Assembly: GCA_051867975.1 (NCBI GenBank)
Contig: JBJDZM010000120.1
Location: 7,364-71,363 of the forward strand
From: SVTX01 sp051867975
GTDB lineage: Bacteria > Bacillota > Clostridia > Oscillospirales > CAG-272
Reading direction: 5' to 3'
DNA: 64,000 nucleotides
A model generated the notes under the pieces. The model was not told where the DNA came from and made no database searches. It worked only from the letters and a program-made list of their open reading frames with translations. Numbering within the stretch: the first letter of the stretch is position 1; every line of letters starts with the position of its first letter. Shown piece after piece: positions 36,152 to 44,531 of the stretch. Position numbers and translations under genes: made by a program.

Positions 36152-38205
36152 TTTTTTGACACCTTTCTTCCTGATTTATTTCTGATTATTAGTCCGTCGA
36201 AGATATAGAGAAGCCCGGGCAGGACCAAAAGCACGATCGACAAAGAGAAGATCGCACCTCTGCCGACGAATATTCCGAGCTGTGCGAGCAATTGATTGGA
36301 TGAGATCCACCCGAGCAGGAATCCGACAATAGTCAAAACGCTGCCCGAGGTCATGATAGAAACAAAGACGTCTGAAACGGTTTGTATGACGGCGCTTTTT
36401 TTGCCAAGCGACTGCCTGTTCTCGCGATAGCGGTCTGTCATAAGTATTGCGTAGTCAACCGTTGCACCGAGCTGTACCGAGCTTATGATAAGGTATGCAA
36501 GATAATATATCGGCTTATCCATGAAATACGGAACAGACAGATTAAGCCAGATCGCCGTCTCGATTGAAAGCACGAGAATGAAGGGAAGCGGTATTGACTT
36601 TAAGGTGATGAGCAGAACCAAAAATACGGCGGCGATCGCAACCAAATTTACAAGCACCATGTCGGCGGTTATGGTTTCTTTGAGGTCATACGTGCTGACG
36701 CCTGTGCCTGCGAGATAATTTTCATCGGGATAGTATTTGTCTGCAACACCGCGAAGCTTCTCAACGAGCGCAAAGGTCGTATCGCCCTCATAAGGCACGT
36801 CGGCAGTGATGACCATACGGCTGTAATGCTCGCCCTCAAGAGATGCAAGTGTGTCGGCATCAAGATATGAATTCGGAATTTCCGCACCTGCAAGGTCAAC
36901 ATATGAGATTATACTCGTTATCTCGGGCAGAGTATGCAGCTCGTCGGAGAGAGCGGTTTCGGTGGCGGTATCACCTTTAGGCACCATTAAAACATAGGTG
37001 TCGCTCTGACCGAACATATCTTCAATAGCGGCAGTATCTTTGCCGAGCTGTGTGCCTTCTCCGAAAATTTCGGACGAGCCGTAAAGGTAGCTGTTTGCAT
37101 TTGAGCCGAGATAGGACGGTACGATAAGCAGTGCGAAAACGCACGCCATGGGTATTGCTATTTTACTGACGGCTTTGCCGAGATTATTGAAGGAGGGAAG
37201 TATCTGTCTGTGAGTTGTTTTATCTATCCACCGTGATGTGCAAAGAATAAGCGCAGGCATAAATACAAATACCGTGATAAGGCTGATTGCAACGCCTTTA
37301 GCCAGAGCAAGACCGAGGTCGGCACCTATCTTGAACTGCATCAGAACGAGTGCCAAAAAGCCTATGACGGTTGTAAGTCCGCTTGACAAAATTGATGATG
37401 TCGATTTGCATAATGCCTCAACCATTGCCGACTCGGGGTCGGGGGTGTTTTTCCTGCATTCGTGGAAACGGTGCAAGAGGAAGACCGAATAGTCAAGAGA
37501 TACGGCAAGTTGCAGCACGCTTCCTGCGGCGTTGGTAACAAATGATATTTCTCCGAAGATAAGGTTGCTTCCGTTGTTTAGTATGATAGCCACGCCAAGC
37601 CCGAGAAGGACGATGATAGGCTCTATCCAAGAGGACGTCGTCAAGAGAAGCACGAGCAGGACGAAAGCGACCGCGATAGCCGTGATCTTCAATATCTCGG
37701 AGACCGTGTTGGTAGTAGCGTCTGCGGTAGATACCGCAGAGCCTGAAAGGGCGCCGCCCTCTCCGACGATATTTCGTATGTCACTGACGGCGGTGATTAT
37801 AGACTTTTCTTCTATGGTGACGGAAAACAGTGCCGCACCGTTCTTATAATATGTCTCAATTGTTTTTGTGTCAATTGTCGATAACGGCACGGAAATGTCC
37901 GTAGCATCGTCAAGCCATGTCACCGATGTGACACCCTCAACGTCCTTGAGCTTTTCCTTGTATTCAAGTGCCTCGGGAATGGTAACGTCGGTTATCATCA
38001 CACGGGCATTCGGTATTCCGCCGTCAAATTCCCGATTCATTATTTCGAGAGAAACGGTGGATTTTGTATGATCCGGCAGATAGTCGGTCATGTCGTAATT
38101 GACCTTGACCATACTGTTGCATATAAGAGAGATGACAAATGCCGTCGCAAACAGTACGATAATCAATTTGCGCTTACGTATAAGCGCCGTATAAAACTTA
38201 TGCAT
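36148..38205 (-). CDS. MMPL/RND family transporter
   Basis: A 685-residue exporter with the duplicated RND plan: one N-terminal membrane helix, an extracytoplasmic domain (about 35-165), a block of about five helices (about 170-335), a second extracytoplasmic domain (about 365-510) and a second helix block (about 515-670). The membrane blocks carry the SSD-like AVSLDYSVFLLHR and GATVDYAILMTDR motifs whose acidic residues move protons. Gram-positive MMPL proteins export lipids or hydrophobic drugs; the substrate is not known here. Second gene of a three-gene operon opposite a TetR regulator. Confidence 0.92.
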   Translation of the reverse strand: MHKFYTALIRKRKLIIVLFATAFVISLICNSMVKVNYDMTDYLPDHTKSTVSLEIMNREFDGGIPNARVMITDVTIPEALEYKEKLKDVEGVTSVTWLDDATDISVPLSTIDTKTIETYYKNGAALFSVTIEEKSIITAVSDIRNIVGEGGALSGSAVSTADATTNTVSEILKITAIAVAFVLLVLLLTTSSWIEPIIVLLGLGVAIILNNGSNLIFGEISFVTNAAGSVLQLAVSLDYSVFLLHRFHECRKNTPDPESAMVEALCKSTSSILSSGLTTVIGFLALVLMQFKIGADLGLALAKGVAISLITVFVFMPALILCTSRWIDKTTHRQILPSFNNLGKAVSKIAIPMACVFALLIVPSYLGSNANSYLYGSSEIFGEGTQLGKDTAAIEDMFGQSDTYVLMVPKGDTATETALSDELHTLPEITSIISYVDLAGAEIPNSYLDADTLASLEGEHYSRMVITADVPYEGDTTFALVEKLRGVADKYYPDENYLAGTGVSTYDLKETITADMVLVNLVAIAAVFLVLLITLKSIPLPFILVLSIETAIWLNLSVPYFMDKPIYYLAYLIISSVQLGATVDYAILMTDRYRENRQSLGKKSAVIQTVSDVFVSIMTSGSVLTIVGFLLGWISSNQLLAQLGIFVGRGAIFSLSIVLLVLPGLLYIFDGLIIRNKSGRKVSKK

Positions 38206-38512
38206 TGTTTTTCGTTGCCTCCCCCTTGCGGAGCTGCCCCATCATTTCGTAATATCGGCAATTTCCTTTGACCGCCAGACGAATAATGTCGGGGTCGATG
38301 GTTCCGTCGGCGGTAAAGTCCACCGATTTCATAAGTGTGATGAATTTGCCTCGAAGCGTGCATTTTCCGTTTTCGTCAACCGTTCCTTCAATTGGCTCGG
38401 TGTTTCCGAACAGAGACAGAAAGCCCGTCAGCCTGCCGTTTTCAATGTTTGCGTTAAGTTCGCCATGCCTTTTTCCGATAGGCGTGTGTAAAAGGATGTC
38501 GTAAACCTTCAT
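38198..38512 (-). CDS. Small conserved protein at the head of the MMPL operon
   Basis: A 104-residue soluble protein: MKVYDILLHTPIGKRHGELNA, then beta-strands with many Gly residues, ending in an Asn/Lys-rich tail. I do not recognise the fold for certain; alternating strands suggest a small beta-barrel or lipocalin-like domain. I chose the ATG at 38512 because AGGAGG lies 8 bases upstream. It overlaps the MMPL start by 8 bases. Its place between promoter and exporter suggests a role in substrate handling, which is inference. Confidence 0.75.
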   Translation of the reverse strand: MKVYDILLHTPIGKRHGELNANIENGRLTGFLSLFGNTEPIEGTVDENGKCTLRGKFITLMKSVDFTADGTIDPDIIRLAVKGNCRYYEMMGQLRKGEATKNNA

Positions 38513-38542
38513 TCGTTTTTCCTCCTGATTGAATTCCGTAAC

Positions 38543-38695
38543 AGTATAGCAAAGGTTTATAAAAAATAACACGGTCAATTATTCCGCATTTGAGTAATTT
38601 TCGGGCAAAAGGGGTACATTTGACGGTCAAATTATAATTTGCCCCACAAATGTTGCACATTGTCCGTTGAACAATTTGACGGACAACTGTATAAT
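38543..38695. promoter_or_regulatory. Divergent promoter/operator region of the TetR and MMPL operons
   Basis: For tetR: TTGAAC (38667-38672), 17-base spacer, TATAAT (38690-38695). For the MMPL operon (minus): an extended -10 TGCTATACT (TATACT at 38543-38548). Three ACGG(T/A)CAA motifs lie at 38571-38578, 38623-38630 and 38679-38686; the last forms an inverted pair with TTGTCCGT (38660-38667) over the tetR -35 box, and the middle one lies in ATTTGAC-G-GTCAAAT (38618-38632). Confidence 0.65.
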
Positions 38696-38731
38696 AATAT
38701 TTATGCTGATAATCTTATACCGAGGTGTGAT

Positions 38732-39304
38732 ATGAAACACGAAATAACTACGTATAATACAAAAAAATTGCTCAGCGAGTCGCTGAAAAAGGCGATGCGG
38801 AGCAAGAATTTTTCCAAAATAACGGTAAGTGAGATAATAAACGATTGCGGTGTCAACCGCAAGACCTTTTATTATCATTTTGCGGATATTTATGACCTGC
38901 TCAAATGGACATTTGAGGAAGAGGCAATTGAGGTCGTCAAGAATTTTGACCTGCTTGCGGATTATGAAGAGGCTATTCGATTTGTGATGAAGTATGTCGA
39001 GGAAAATAAATACATTATCAGTTGCGCTTACGATTCGATCGGCAGAGATGAAATGAAACGGTTTTTCTATAAAGATTTTGTGGGCGCTGTCACATCGGTG
39101 ATAGATGCTGCCGAGGCTGACATAAAACACAAGTTAGACCCGGATTTCAAGAAATATGCAGCACAGTTTTATACCGAGGCATTGTCGGGTATGCTGATTG
39201 ATTGGGTTAAGGAAAAGGATAACAGGGACCCCGAAAAAACGGTAAAATATTTGACCGCGATCATCGAGGTGGCAATCGAGAGCCTGAAGAGGCATAACGA
39301 ATAA
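38732..39304 (+). CDS. TetR family transcriptional regulator
   Basis: A 190-residue TetR-type regulator with an N-terminal helix-turn-helix (about 20-50; FSKITVSEIINDCGVNRKTFYYHFADIYDLL) and an all-helical ligand domain. It resembles the DhaS-like group. The ATG at 38732 follows GAGGTG; upstream in-frame starts lie in the promoter. Divergent from the MMPL operon, whose promoter region carries three copies of one half-site, so it very probably represses that exporter and itself. Confidence 0.92.
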   Translation: MKHEITTYNTKKLLSESLKKAMRSKNFSKITVSEIINDCGVNRKTFYYHFADIYDLLKWTFEEEAIEVVKNFDLLADYEEAIRFVMKYVEENKYIISCAYDSIGRDEMKRFFYKDFVGAVTSVIDAAEADIKHKLDPDFKKYAAQFYTEALSGMLIDWVKEKDNRDPEKTVKYLTAIIEVAIESLKRHNE

Positions 39305-39306
39305 AC

Positions 39307-39350
39307 ACGTCGGCGGAAAAGAGATTTTTTCTCTTTTCCGCCGACGTTTT
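39307..39350 (+). terminator. Terminator between tetR and the zinc operon
   Basis: A perfect 18-bp stem: arms 39307-39324 and 39330-39347 (ACGTCGGCGG... / ...CCGCCGACGT), T5 loop, TTTT after. Two convergent genes share it. Confidence 0.93.
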
Positions 39351-39396
39351 ACGTGTTTTTTGTCATATTAGAGCATTTTTGAATGGTTTTTGGGAA

Positions 39397-39861
39397 TTAT
39401 TGTTCCAATGTCGCGCCGATAAGCTGGCAGTAGAGGTAGTCTCCTTCAGTATAGGTATCGAACACGCCTGTAACGGTGATTTCGGAATTCGGCTCCGGGT
39501 AATCGTTGGGATATGAATAATTACCGTCAAGGATAAATTCTATGCCCTGCGAGCAGCAGGCGGTCGCATCCGAGATAAGGCAAGCGTAATAGTTTCTGCT
39601 TGCACCCTCGTATACGGCAAACGAGCCTCTCATTTTTACGGTCTTTCCAAGGTATGCATCGGGGTTCGTCATCATATTGTAGACCTCAGCGTATATCATG
39701 GTTCCGCTCAGCGCTGTGAGGTCGACGTCAATACTTGCCTGAGTCTCCTGCGTTTGGTCGGTCGCAGCGAGACTGCCGGATTCGTTCTCGGTCTTCGAGT
39801 CACATGAACAAACGGCAAACAGAAAAAGCGAAACGAGTAATAAAGCAATTATTTTCTTCAT
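39397..39861 (-). CDS. Lipoprotein, last gene of the zinc ABC operon
   Basis: A 154-residue lipoprotein: MKKIIALLLVSLFLFAVCSC with the lipidated cysteine at about 18-20, a Ser/Thr/Gln-rich linker, then a small beta domain with a conserved-looking PDAYLGKTVKMRGSFAVY and a Cys-Cys pair (ATACCSQG). The strands suggest an OB-fold-like module. Its start overlaps the permease stop by 4 bases (ATGA). It may help metal capture at the membrane, which is inference. RBS AGGAGG. Confidence 0.75.
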   Translation of the reverse strand: MKKIIALLLVSLFLFAVCSCDSKTENESGSLAATDQTQETQASIDVDLTALSGTMIYAEVYNMMTNPDAYLGKTVKMRGSFAVYEGASRNYYACLISDATACCSQGIEFILDGNYSYPNDYPEPNSEITVTGVFDTYTEGDYLYCQLIGATLEQ

Positions 39862-40691
39862 TTTTTTATTCCTCCTATTATACAGCAAATGATAAATACG
39901 GCAAGGTCGGTCGCTACGATAGTCGAGCCTACCGGCGTACCTGCCAGAATCGATATGATTATTCCGAGTGCCGCACAGACGACCGAGATTACAGCCGCAA
40001 ATATCGTGACACTTTTGAAGCTCTTGAACAGGCGCATCGAAGAAAGTGCGGGGAAGATAATGAGTGCGGTGATTAGCAGAGAGCCGACCAGATTCATCGC
40101 AAGAACGATGATGACTGCGATGACGACGGCGAGAATCAGGTTGTAAACTTTAGCTTTGGTTCCCGTTGCCTGTGTAAACGTCTCGTCAAATGTAACAGCG
40201 AAAATTTTGTTGTAGAAGAACAGGAAAACGGCAAGCACCAACACCGAGAGAATGATACAGGTCCACACGTCGACGAGAGAAAGCGTCAAAATTGAGGTGG
40301 AGCCGAACAGTGTACTGCACACGTCTCCCGAAAGATTTGAGGATGTGCCAAAAAGGTTCATTAAAAGATAGCCTATCGCCAGGGAGCTTACCGACAGTAT
40401 TGCGATCGCCGCATCCCCTTTGAGCTTTACACGGCTGCCGCTGCTGATCAAAACAATGGCAAACACAACGGTAACGGGCAGGACAAGCATCATTTCATTG
40501 GTAAGGTTCAGAATTCCCGCGACACACATGATACCGAATGCCGCATGGGAAAGTCCGTCACCGATAAATGAGAAACGCTTGAGGACGAGTGTAACGCCGA
40601 AGATCGCCGAGCAAAGCGCGATAAGCACACCCACGATAAGGGCATATCTGACAAACGGAAACTGTAAATAGTACATCAGCTTATCAAGCAT
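39858..40691 (-). CDS. znuB: Zinc/manganese-type ABC transporter permease
   Basis: A 277-residue ABC-3 family permease with about eight or nine membrane segments; FVRYALIVGVLIALCSAIFGVTLVLKR and the FIGDGLSHAAFG motif are typical of ZnuB/MntB. I chose the ATG at 40691, which follows GGAGGGGGTGA and overlaps the ATPase end by 8 bases. Metal specificity follows from the His-rich binding protein of the operon; manganese cannot be fully excluded. Confidence 0.92.
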   Translation of the reverse strand: MLDKLMYYLQFPFVRYALIVGVLIALCSAIFGVTLVLKRFSFIGDGLSHAAFGIMCVAGILNLTNEMMLVLPVTVVFAIVLISSGSRVKLKGDAAIAILSVSSLAIGYLLMNLFGTSSNLSGDVCSTLFGSTSILTLSLVDVWTCIILSVLVLAVFLFFYNKIFAVTFDETFTQATGTKAKVYNLILAVVIAVIIVLAMNLVGSLLITALIIFPALSSMRLFKSFKSVTIFAAVISVVCAALGIIISILAGTPVGSTIVATDLAVFIICCIIGGIKK

Positions 40692-41397
40692 TATGCTCAC
40701 CCCCTCCGACAAATACATTGTGAATATTGCTTGTAAGATAGTCGGCGGTCTTGCCGAAAAACAGAGGACCGTGGCAAATATGTAAGATATGGCTTGCGTA
40801 CTTTACGGCGGCTTCAATATCATGCGATATCATTATGACGGTGATGCCATCCTCGCGGTTGAGCTTGGCGATAAGCTCGTACATTTCAGCCGTTACCTTG
40901 GGGTCAAGTCCCGACACGGGTTCATCGAGCAGGAGCATCTTTGACGTTGCGCACAGGGCGCGAGCTAAAAGCACGCGTTGCTGCTGTCCTCCCGACAGCT
41001 CTCTGTAACAGCGCTTTGCAAGATGAGTTATTCCCATCTTTTCCATGTTTTCCGCCGCCAGCGCTTTTTCTTCCTTGCCGTAAAACGGACGGAGTCCGCA
41101 TTTGTTAAGACAGCCCGACAGAACTATCTCGTAGACCGAAGCTGGGAAGTCCTTTTGCACGGCGGTCTGCTGCGGCAGGTATCCTATTTCGTTTTGTCTG
41201 AGTCCATCCCCCGTCGTTATCTGACCCGAAATTGGAGACTGAAGCTTTAGTATCGTGCGCATCAGCGTGCTTTTACCCGAGCCGTTTTCGCCGACGATGC
41301 AAAGATAATCTCCGGCGTTGACCTCAAAACTCAAATCATCGATAATTACATTGTTATCATATCCGAGCTTTAAATTTTTACAAATCAATTGTGGCAT
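40684..41397 (-). CDS. znuC: Zinc-type ABC transporter ATP-binding protein
   Basis: A 237-residue ATPase with Walker A VGENGSGKSTL (about 35-45), signature LSGGQQQRVLLARAL (about 133-147), Walker B MLLLDEPVSGLDP (about 153-165) and H-loop SHDIE. It belongs to the metal-chelate (ZnuC/MntB-like) group. It sits between the binding protein (15 bases upstream) and the permease (8-base overlap). Confidence 0.93.
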   Translation of the reverse strand: MPQLICKNLKLGYDNNVIIDDLSFEVNAGDYLCIVGENGSGKSTLMRTILKLQSPISGQITTGDGLRQNEIGYLPQQTAVQKDFPASVYEIVLSGCLNKCGLRPFYGKEEKALAAENMEKMGITHLAKRCYRELSGGQQQRVLLARALCATSKMLLLDEPVSGLDPKVTAEMYELIAKLNREDGITVIMISHDIEAAVKYASHILHICHGPLFFGKTADYLTSNIHNVFVGGGEHNA

Positions 41398-41412
41398 GAT
41401 ATATCCTCTTTT

Positions 41413-42384
41413 TTAATTCAAAGCCTTTTTTAAAACTTCAAGGTTACTTTCCATTACCGACAAATAGCTTGTGCCGTTTTTTACATCTGCAGAAGTCACC
41501 GATTGCAGAGAATTAAGCGTCAGAATGTCCTGATTTCCTCCGGCTGTCTTGATTACGGTAGAAGCGATGCTTCCGTCCGAGCCGTCAATAATCATAACGG
41601 CAGGAAGACCAAGCTCGGAGAGCTTGCCTGCAAGGAAGGCGATGGTCTCAACGCTTGCCTCGGATTCCGCAGAGCATCCTGAAAATGCCGCGTAGTAGGA
41701 AAGGCCGTAGTCTTCGGTAAGATAACGGAAGGGAAAACGATCGGCAAAGATGAGCGTGTCATAGGCGGCGGAATCGACCGCATCCTGATATTTTGCATCG
41801 AGAGCGGAGAGATTTGCCTTGTATTTTTCGACGTTGTCGGTGTAGACAGATGCATTGTCGGGGTCAAGAGCGGAGAGCTTTTTTGCGATATATGTGCAAA
41901 TCTTCTCGGCGTTTTTTAAAGACAACCAGACATGCTCGTCGTCCTCGTGCTCGTGTTCTTCGTCTTCATACTCGTGTTCCATTCCGTCGAGAATCTCCTC
42001 TTCAAGAACGGCGTCGCCCAAAACATCAAGCATATTGACGGTTATCATTTTTTTGTTTCCGACGGCAGATAAGGCATCTTCGACCCATTCGTCCGATTCG
42101 CCGCCGACGTAAATAAACATGTCGCAACCGGCTATTTTTGCCATGTCATCTGCGGTGGGTTGATAACTGTGAAGGTCAACACTGTTGTCCAGCAGCATTG
42201 TGAGGCTGACGTTGTCAGCATTATCTCCGAGAATTTCACGTGTCCAATCATAAGCCGGGAAAATAGTTGTTACGACAGATATTTTGTCACTGTCGCCAAA
42301 GCCGTCACCAGAGCAGGATGCCGTACATATTGCGGCTCCGCAAATCAAAAATAAAGCCAAAACCAAAGAAATAATTTTTTTCAT
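41413..42384 (-). CDS. znuA: Zinc-binding lipoprotein of the ABC transporter (ZnuA-like)
   Basis: A 323-residue extracytoplasmic binding protein: lipoprotein signal with cysteine about 24 (CTASCSG), the cluster A-I lobes (TTIFPAYDWTREILGD; a metal-ligand His in VDLHSYQP) and an acidic His-rich loop HEYEDEEHEHEDDEH (about 134-150), followed by VWLSLKNAEKI. The His-rich loop is the mark of zinc-specific members. It follows the 98-residue membrane gene after 137 bases that hold a stem-loop. Confidence 0.93.
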   Translation of the reverse strand: MKKIISLVLALFLICGAAICTASCSGDGFGDSDKISVVTTIFPAYDWTREILGDNADNVSLTMLLDNSVDLHSYQPTADDMAKIAGCDMFIYVGGESDEWVEDALSAVGNKKMITVNMLDVLGDAVLEEEILDGMEHEYEDEEHEHEDDEHVWLSLKNAEKICTYIAKKLSALDPDNASVYTDNVEKYKANLSALDAKYQDAVDSAAYDTLIFADRFPFRYLTEDYGLSYYAAFSGCSAESEASVETIAFLAGKLSELGLPAVMIIDGSDGSIASTVIKTAGGNQDILTLNSLQSVTSADVKNGTSYLSVMESNLEVLKKALN

Positions 42385-42441
42385 ATATAATAAAAAACCT
42401 CCGAATTTAGATAGATATCTGTAAAAAAGGGTACAAAAACG

Positions 42442-42506
42442 GCAAGGGAAGCGCCAAAATGCGCAGAAGTCCGCGAATGTAGCAAAAGTGTAGACTTATC
42501 CCTTGC
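42442..42506 (-). other. Stem-loop in the spacer before znuA
   Basis: GCAAGGGA (42442-42449) and TCCCTTGC (42499-42506) pair across 49 bases that include a small GCGC/GCGC hairpin (42451-42464). It lies between the first and second genes of the zinc operon and may act as an mRNA processing or attenuation site. Confidence 0.5.
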
Positions 42507-42521
42507 AAAAACAGTATCTAT

Positions 42522-42818
42522 TTAATTCAGAAGTTTTACCTTAAGCAAGACCGGTGTTTCGTGCAAAAACGCCTGAGCGGTGCAGAGAATAAACTCATAG
42601 CCGATATATGTTAATGCAAGAAACAGCACGCACGGTAAGACGGCAGACGAAAGATTTTTGAGAACTTCGCTGACCGACGAGATAAGCGCGCAGATACGGC
42701 AACTCTCCCCGATACAGTCGTGTCCGGACTCGTGAGTAATAAAATAAGTCGAAAGGACAAAAGTAAAGATAATTAGTGTTGCGAAAAAGAGCACCAGAGC
42801 ACGTTTTTGTCTTCTCAT
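42522..42818 (-). CDS. Small membrane protein with an extracytoplasmic Cys/His loop, head of the zinc operon
   Basis: A 98-residue protein with two membrane segments (about 9-27 and 58-80) and a loop that reads HESGHDCIGESCRIC: two His and three Cys in 15 residues, a likely metal-binding site on the outer face. It ends with a charged-hydrophobic tail (LLKVKLLN). RBS AAAGGAG precedes the ATG. Its place upstream of znuA on the same strand suggests a role in zinc sensing or capture. I do not know a characterised homologue. Confidence 0.75.
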   Translation of the reverse strand: MRRQKRALVLFFATLIIFTFVLSTYFITHESGHDCIGESCRICALISSVSEVLKNLSSAVLPCVLFLALTYIGYEFILCTAQAFLHETPVLLKVKLLN

Positions 42819-42939
42819 CTCACTTTTCTCCTTTCAAACTTATTTCAAATCATGCCGAAAAAATACTCGACAAAGTGTAATTAATTATGGGCTTCTTATG
42901 CCTTGAAATTCTTGCTTTCGCGGATATTTTCCACGCGGT

Positions 42940-44139
42940 TTAGCTGGTATAGTTGTCAAAATATCCCTGAACCAGCACGACGGGAGTACCCTTGTCACCG
43001 GAGCCTGAGGTCAGGTCGCACAGCGAGCCTATAAGATCGGTGAGCTGACGGGGGGTCGTACCCTGAGAAGCCATGTTTCCGACAAGGCTTGATCCGTCCT
43101 TTGCCTTAATAGACGCGGAGATAGCCTTTCGAAGCTCCTCGCCCGAGAGGTTGGCAAAGTCGTTGTCGGCGAGGTATTTGAGCTTAAGCTCGTTGGGCGT
43201 GCCGATAAGACCGTCTGTAAAAGCGGGAGAGACGACCGGGTCCGCAAGCTCCCATATTTTGCCCTGAGGGTCCTTAAACGCTCCGTCGCCGTAGACCATG
43301 ACCTCAACGTGCTTGCCCGTTGCGTCAAGCATGTTCTTCTGAATGGCAAGAACAAGGTCGCGGCACTCGCGGGGGAAGAGTTTGATTTTGTCCTCCGTCG
43401 ACTTGTTTGAGCCGAGAAGACCGTATTTTTCATTGCATCCGCTTCCGTTTACGGGAGCGTTCATGATATCGTCAAGCGAGCAGACGACCTTAGCGCCGTT
43501 TGCAAGAAGAATTCTCTTTGTGCGCGCACGCGTGTGAATGTCGCAGTTGATTATATGGTCTGCATAGGGAAGGATTGCCTTTGCCTGATTTGCAAAAATG
43601 ATTTCGACCTCGGCACCGCACTCCTTTACGAGATTTCCGTAGTATTCAACGTAGTCAACACCGGTAAATTCGTGCTTTACGTAGCCGAAAAGCTCGCGGT
43701 ATTTTTCAAGCGATAGAACGTCGGAGTAGGGGTTGACACCCGATTCGTCGACGGCATCCATGCTTATGAGATGATTTCCGACCTCGTCAGACGGGTAGCT
43801 GAGCATAAGAACGACCTTCTTGCAGCCCTTGGCGATTCCGCGCAAACAGATTGCGAAGCGGTTACGCGAAAGGATGGGGAAGATAACGCCGACGGTACCG
43901 CCTCCGAGCTTTGTACGGACGTCGGTTGCGATGTCGTCAACAGAGCAGTAGTTGCCCTGTGCGCGCGCAACAATAGATTCGGTGAGGCAGATAACGTCTC
44001 TGTCGTGGAAAGCAAAGCCCTCTGACTCTGCCGCTTCGAGGACGCAGGTTGTTACCATGCTTGCAAGGTCATCGCCCTCGCGGAATATGGGGCAACGGAT
44101 ACCTCTTGATACCGTGCCGACTCTTCTGGTTTTTTCCAT
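42940..44139 (-). CDS. CofE-like protein (coenzyme F420-0:L-glutamate ligase family)
   Basis: A 399-residue protein matching the F420-ligase fold family: GTVSRGIRCPIFREGDD at the start, ICLTESIVARAQGNY (about 50-64) and KDPQGKIWELADPVVSPAFTDGL (about 288-310). In methanogens and actinobacteria CofE adds glutamate to F420-0. No other F420 gene is seen here and Clostridia generally lack F420, so the true substrate is probably a different acceptor. It is a single-gene unit with its own promoter. RBS AGGAGAAAT precedes the ATG. Confidence 0.82.
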   Translation of the reverse strand: MEKTRRVGTVSRGIRCPIFREGDDLASMVTTCVLEAAESEGFAFHDRDVICLTESIVARAQGNYCSVDDIATDVRTKLGGGTVGVIFPILSRNRFAICLRGIAKGCKKVVLMLSYPSDEVGNHLISMDAVDESGVNPYSDVLSLEKYRELFGYVKHEFTGVDYVEYYGNLVKECGAEVEIIFANQAKAILPYADHIINCDIHTRARTKRILLANGAKVVCSLDDIMNAPVNGSGCNEKYGLLGSNKSTEDKIKLFPRECRDLVLAIQKNMLDATGKHVEVMVYGDGAFKDPQGKIWELADPVVSPAFTDGLIGTPNELKLKYLADNDFANLSGEELRKAISASIKAKDGSSLVGNMASQGTTPRQLTDLIGSLCDLTSGSGDKGTPVVLVQGYFDNYTS

Positions 44140-44213
44140 AATATATTTCTCCTAAAATAAAATTCACGGGAATTATGCCGCAAAAACGCGGCAAAAAGGA
44201 TCTTTGGTACCTA

Positions 44214-44242
44214 ATTATATCAAAAAAAACGCCGAAATTCAA
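44214..44242 (-). promoter_or_regulatory. Promoter of the CofE-like gene
   Basis: Minus-strand TTGAAT (44237-44242), 17-base spacer, TATAAT (44214-44219). A TGCCGC/GCGGCA hairpin (44176-44193) lies in the leader. I see no other feature in 44243-44360. Confidence 0.82.
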
Positions 44243-44360
44243 TATATTTTCTTCAAAAAGTGTACTTTTAACATAAAGATAACAATTTTCGCACCAAAAG
44301 AGCTGAATTTTCTGCCGAGAGCGTTTTGCCGTGCGTGTTGACCTGTCAGGAAAATATCTC

Positions 44361-44498
44361 TTATTTACTGCTTTTGGGTTTTGTTTTTTTCTCGGAAGAA
44401 TTGAGATTTGACCTTAGAGCGGCAGTCGGCGTCACAGGCGGTTTCGGCGGCTCGGGTGGTGTTTTGGGGACTTTTTTGAGCTTTTTTAAAGGTTTCAT
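44361..44498 (-). CDS. Small Pro/Lys-rich protein, third gene of the two-component operon
   Basis: A 45-residue frame starting MKPLKKLKKVPKTPPEPPKP and ending in a Lys/Ser-rich tail. GAGGAGG lies 4 bases before the ATG, an excellent ribosome site. It begins 33 bases after the histidine kinase stop on the same strand, so it is probably co-transcribed with it. About one fifth of the residues are Pro and one third are basic, with no hydrophobic core, so it is likely disordered. I know no family. Confidence 0.65.
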   Translation of the reverse strand: MKPLKKLKKVPKTPPEPPKPPVTPTAALRSNLNSSEKKTKPKSSK

Positions 44499-44531
44499 TG
44501 TGCCTCCTCACATGCTCTTGAAAAATGAATT

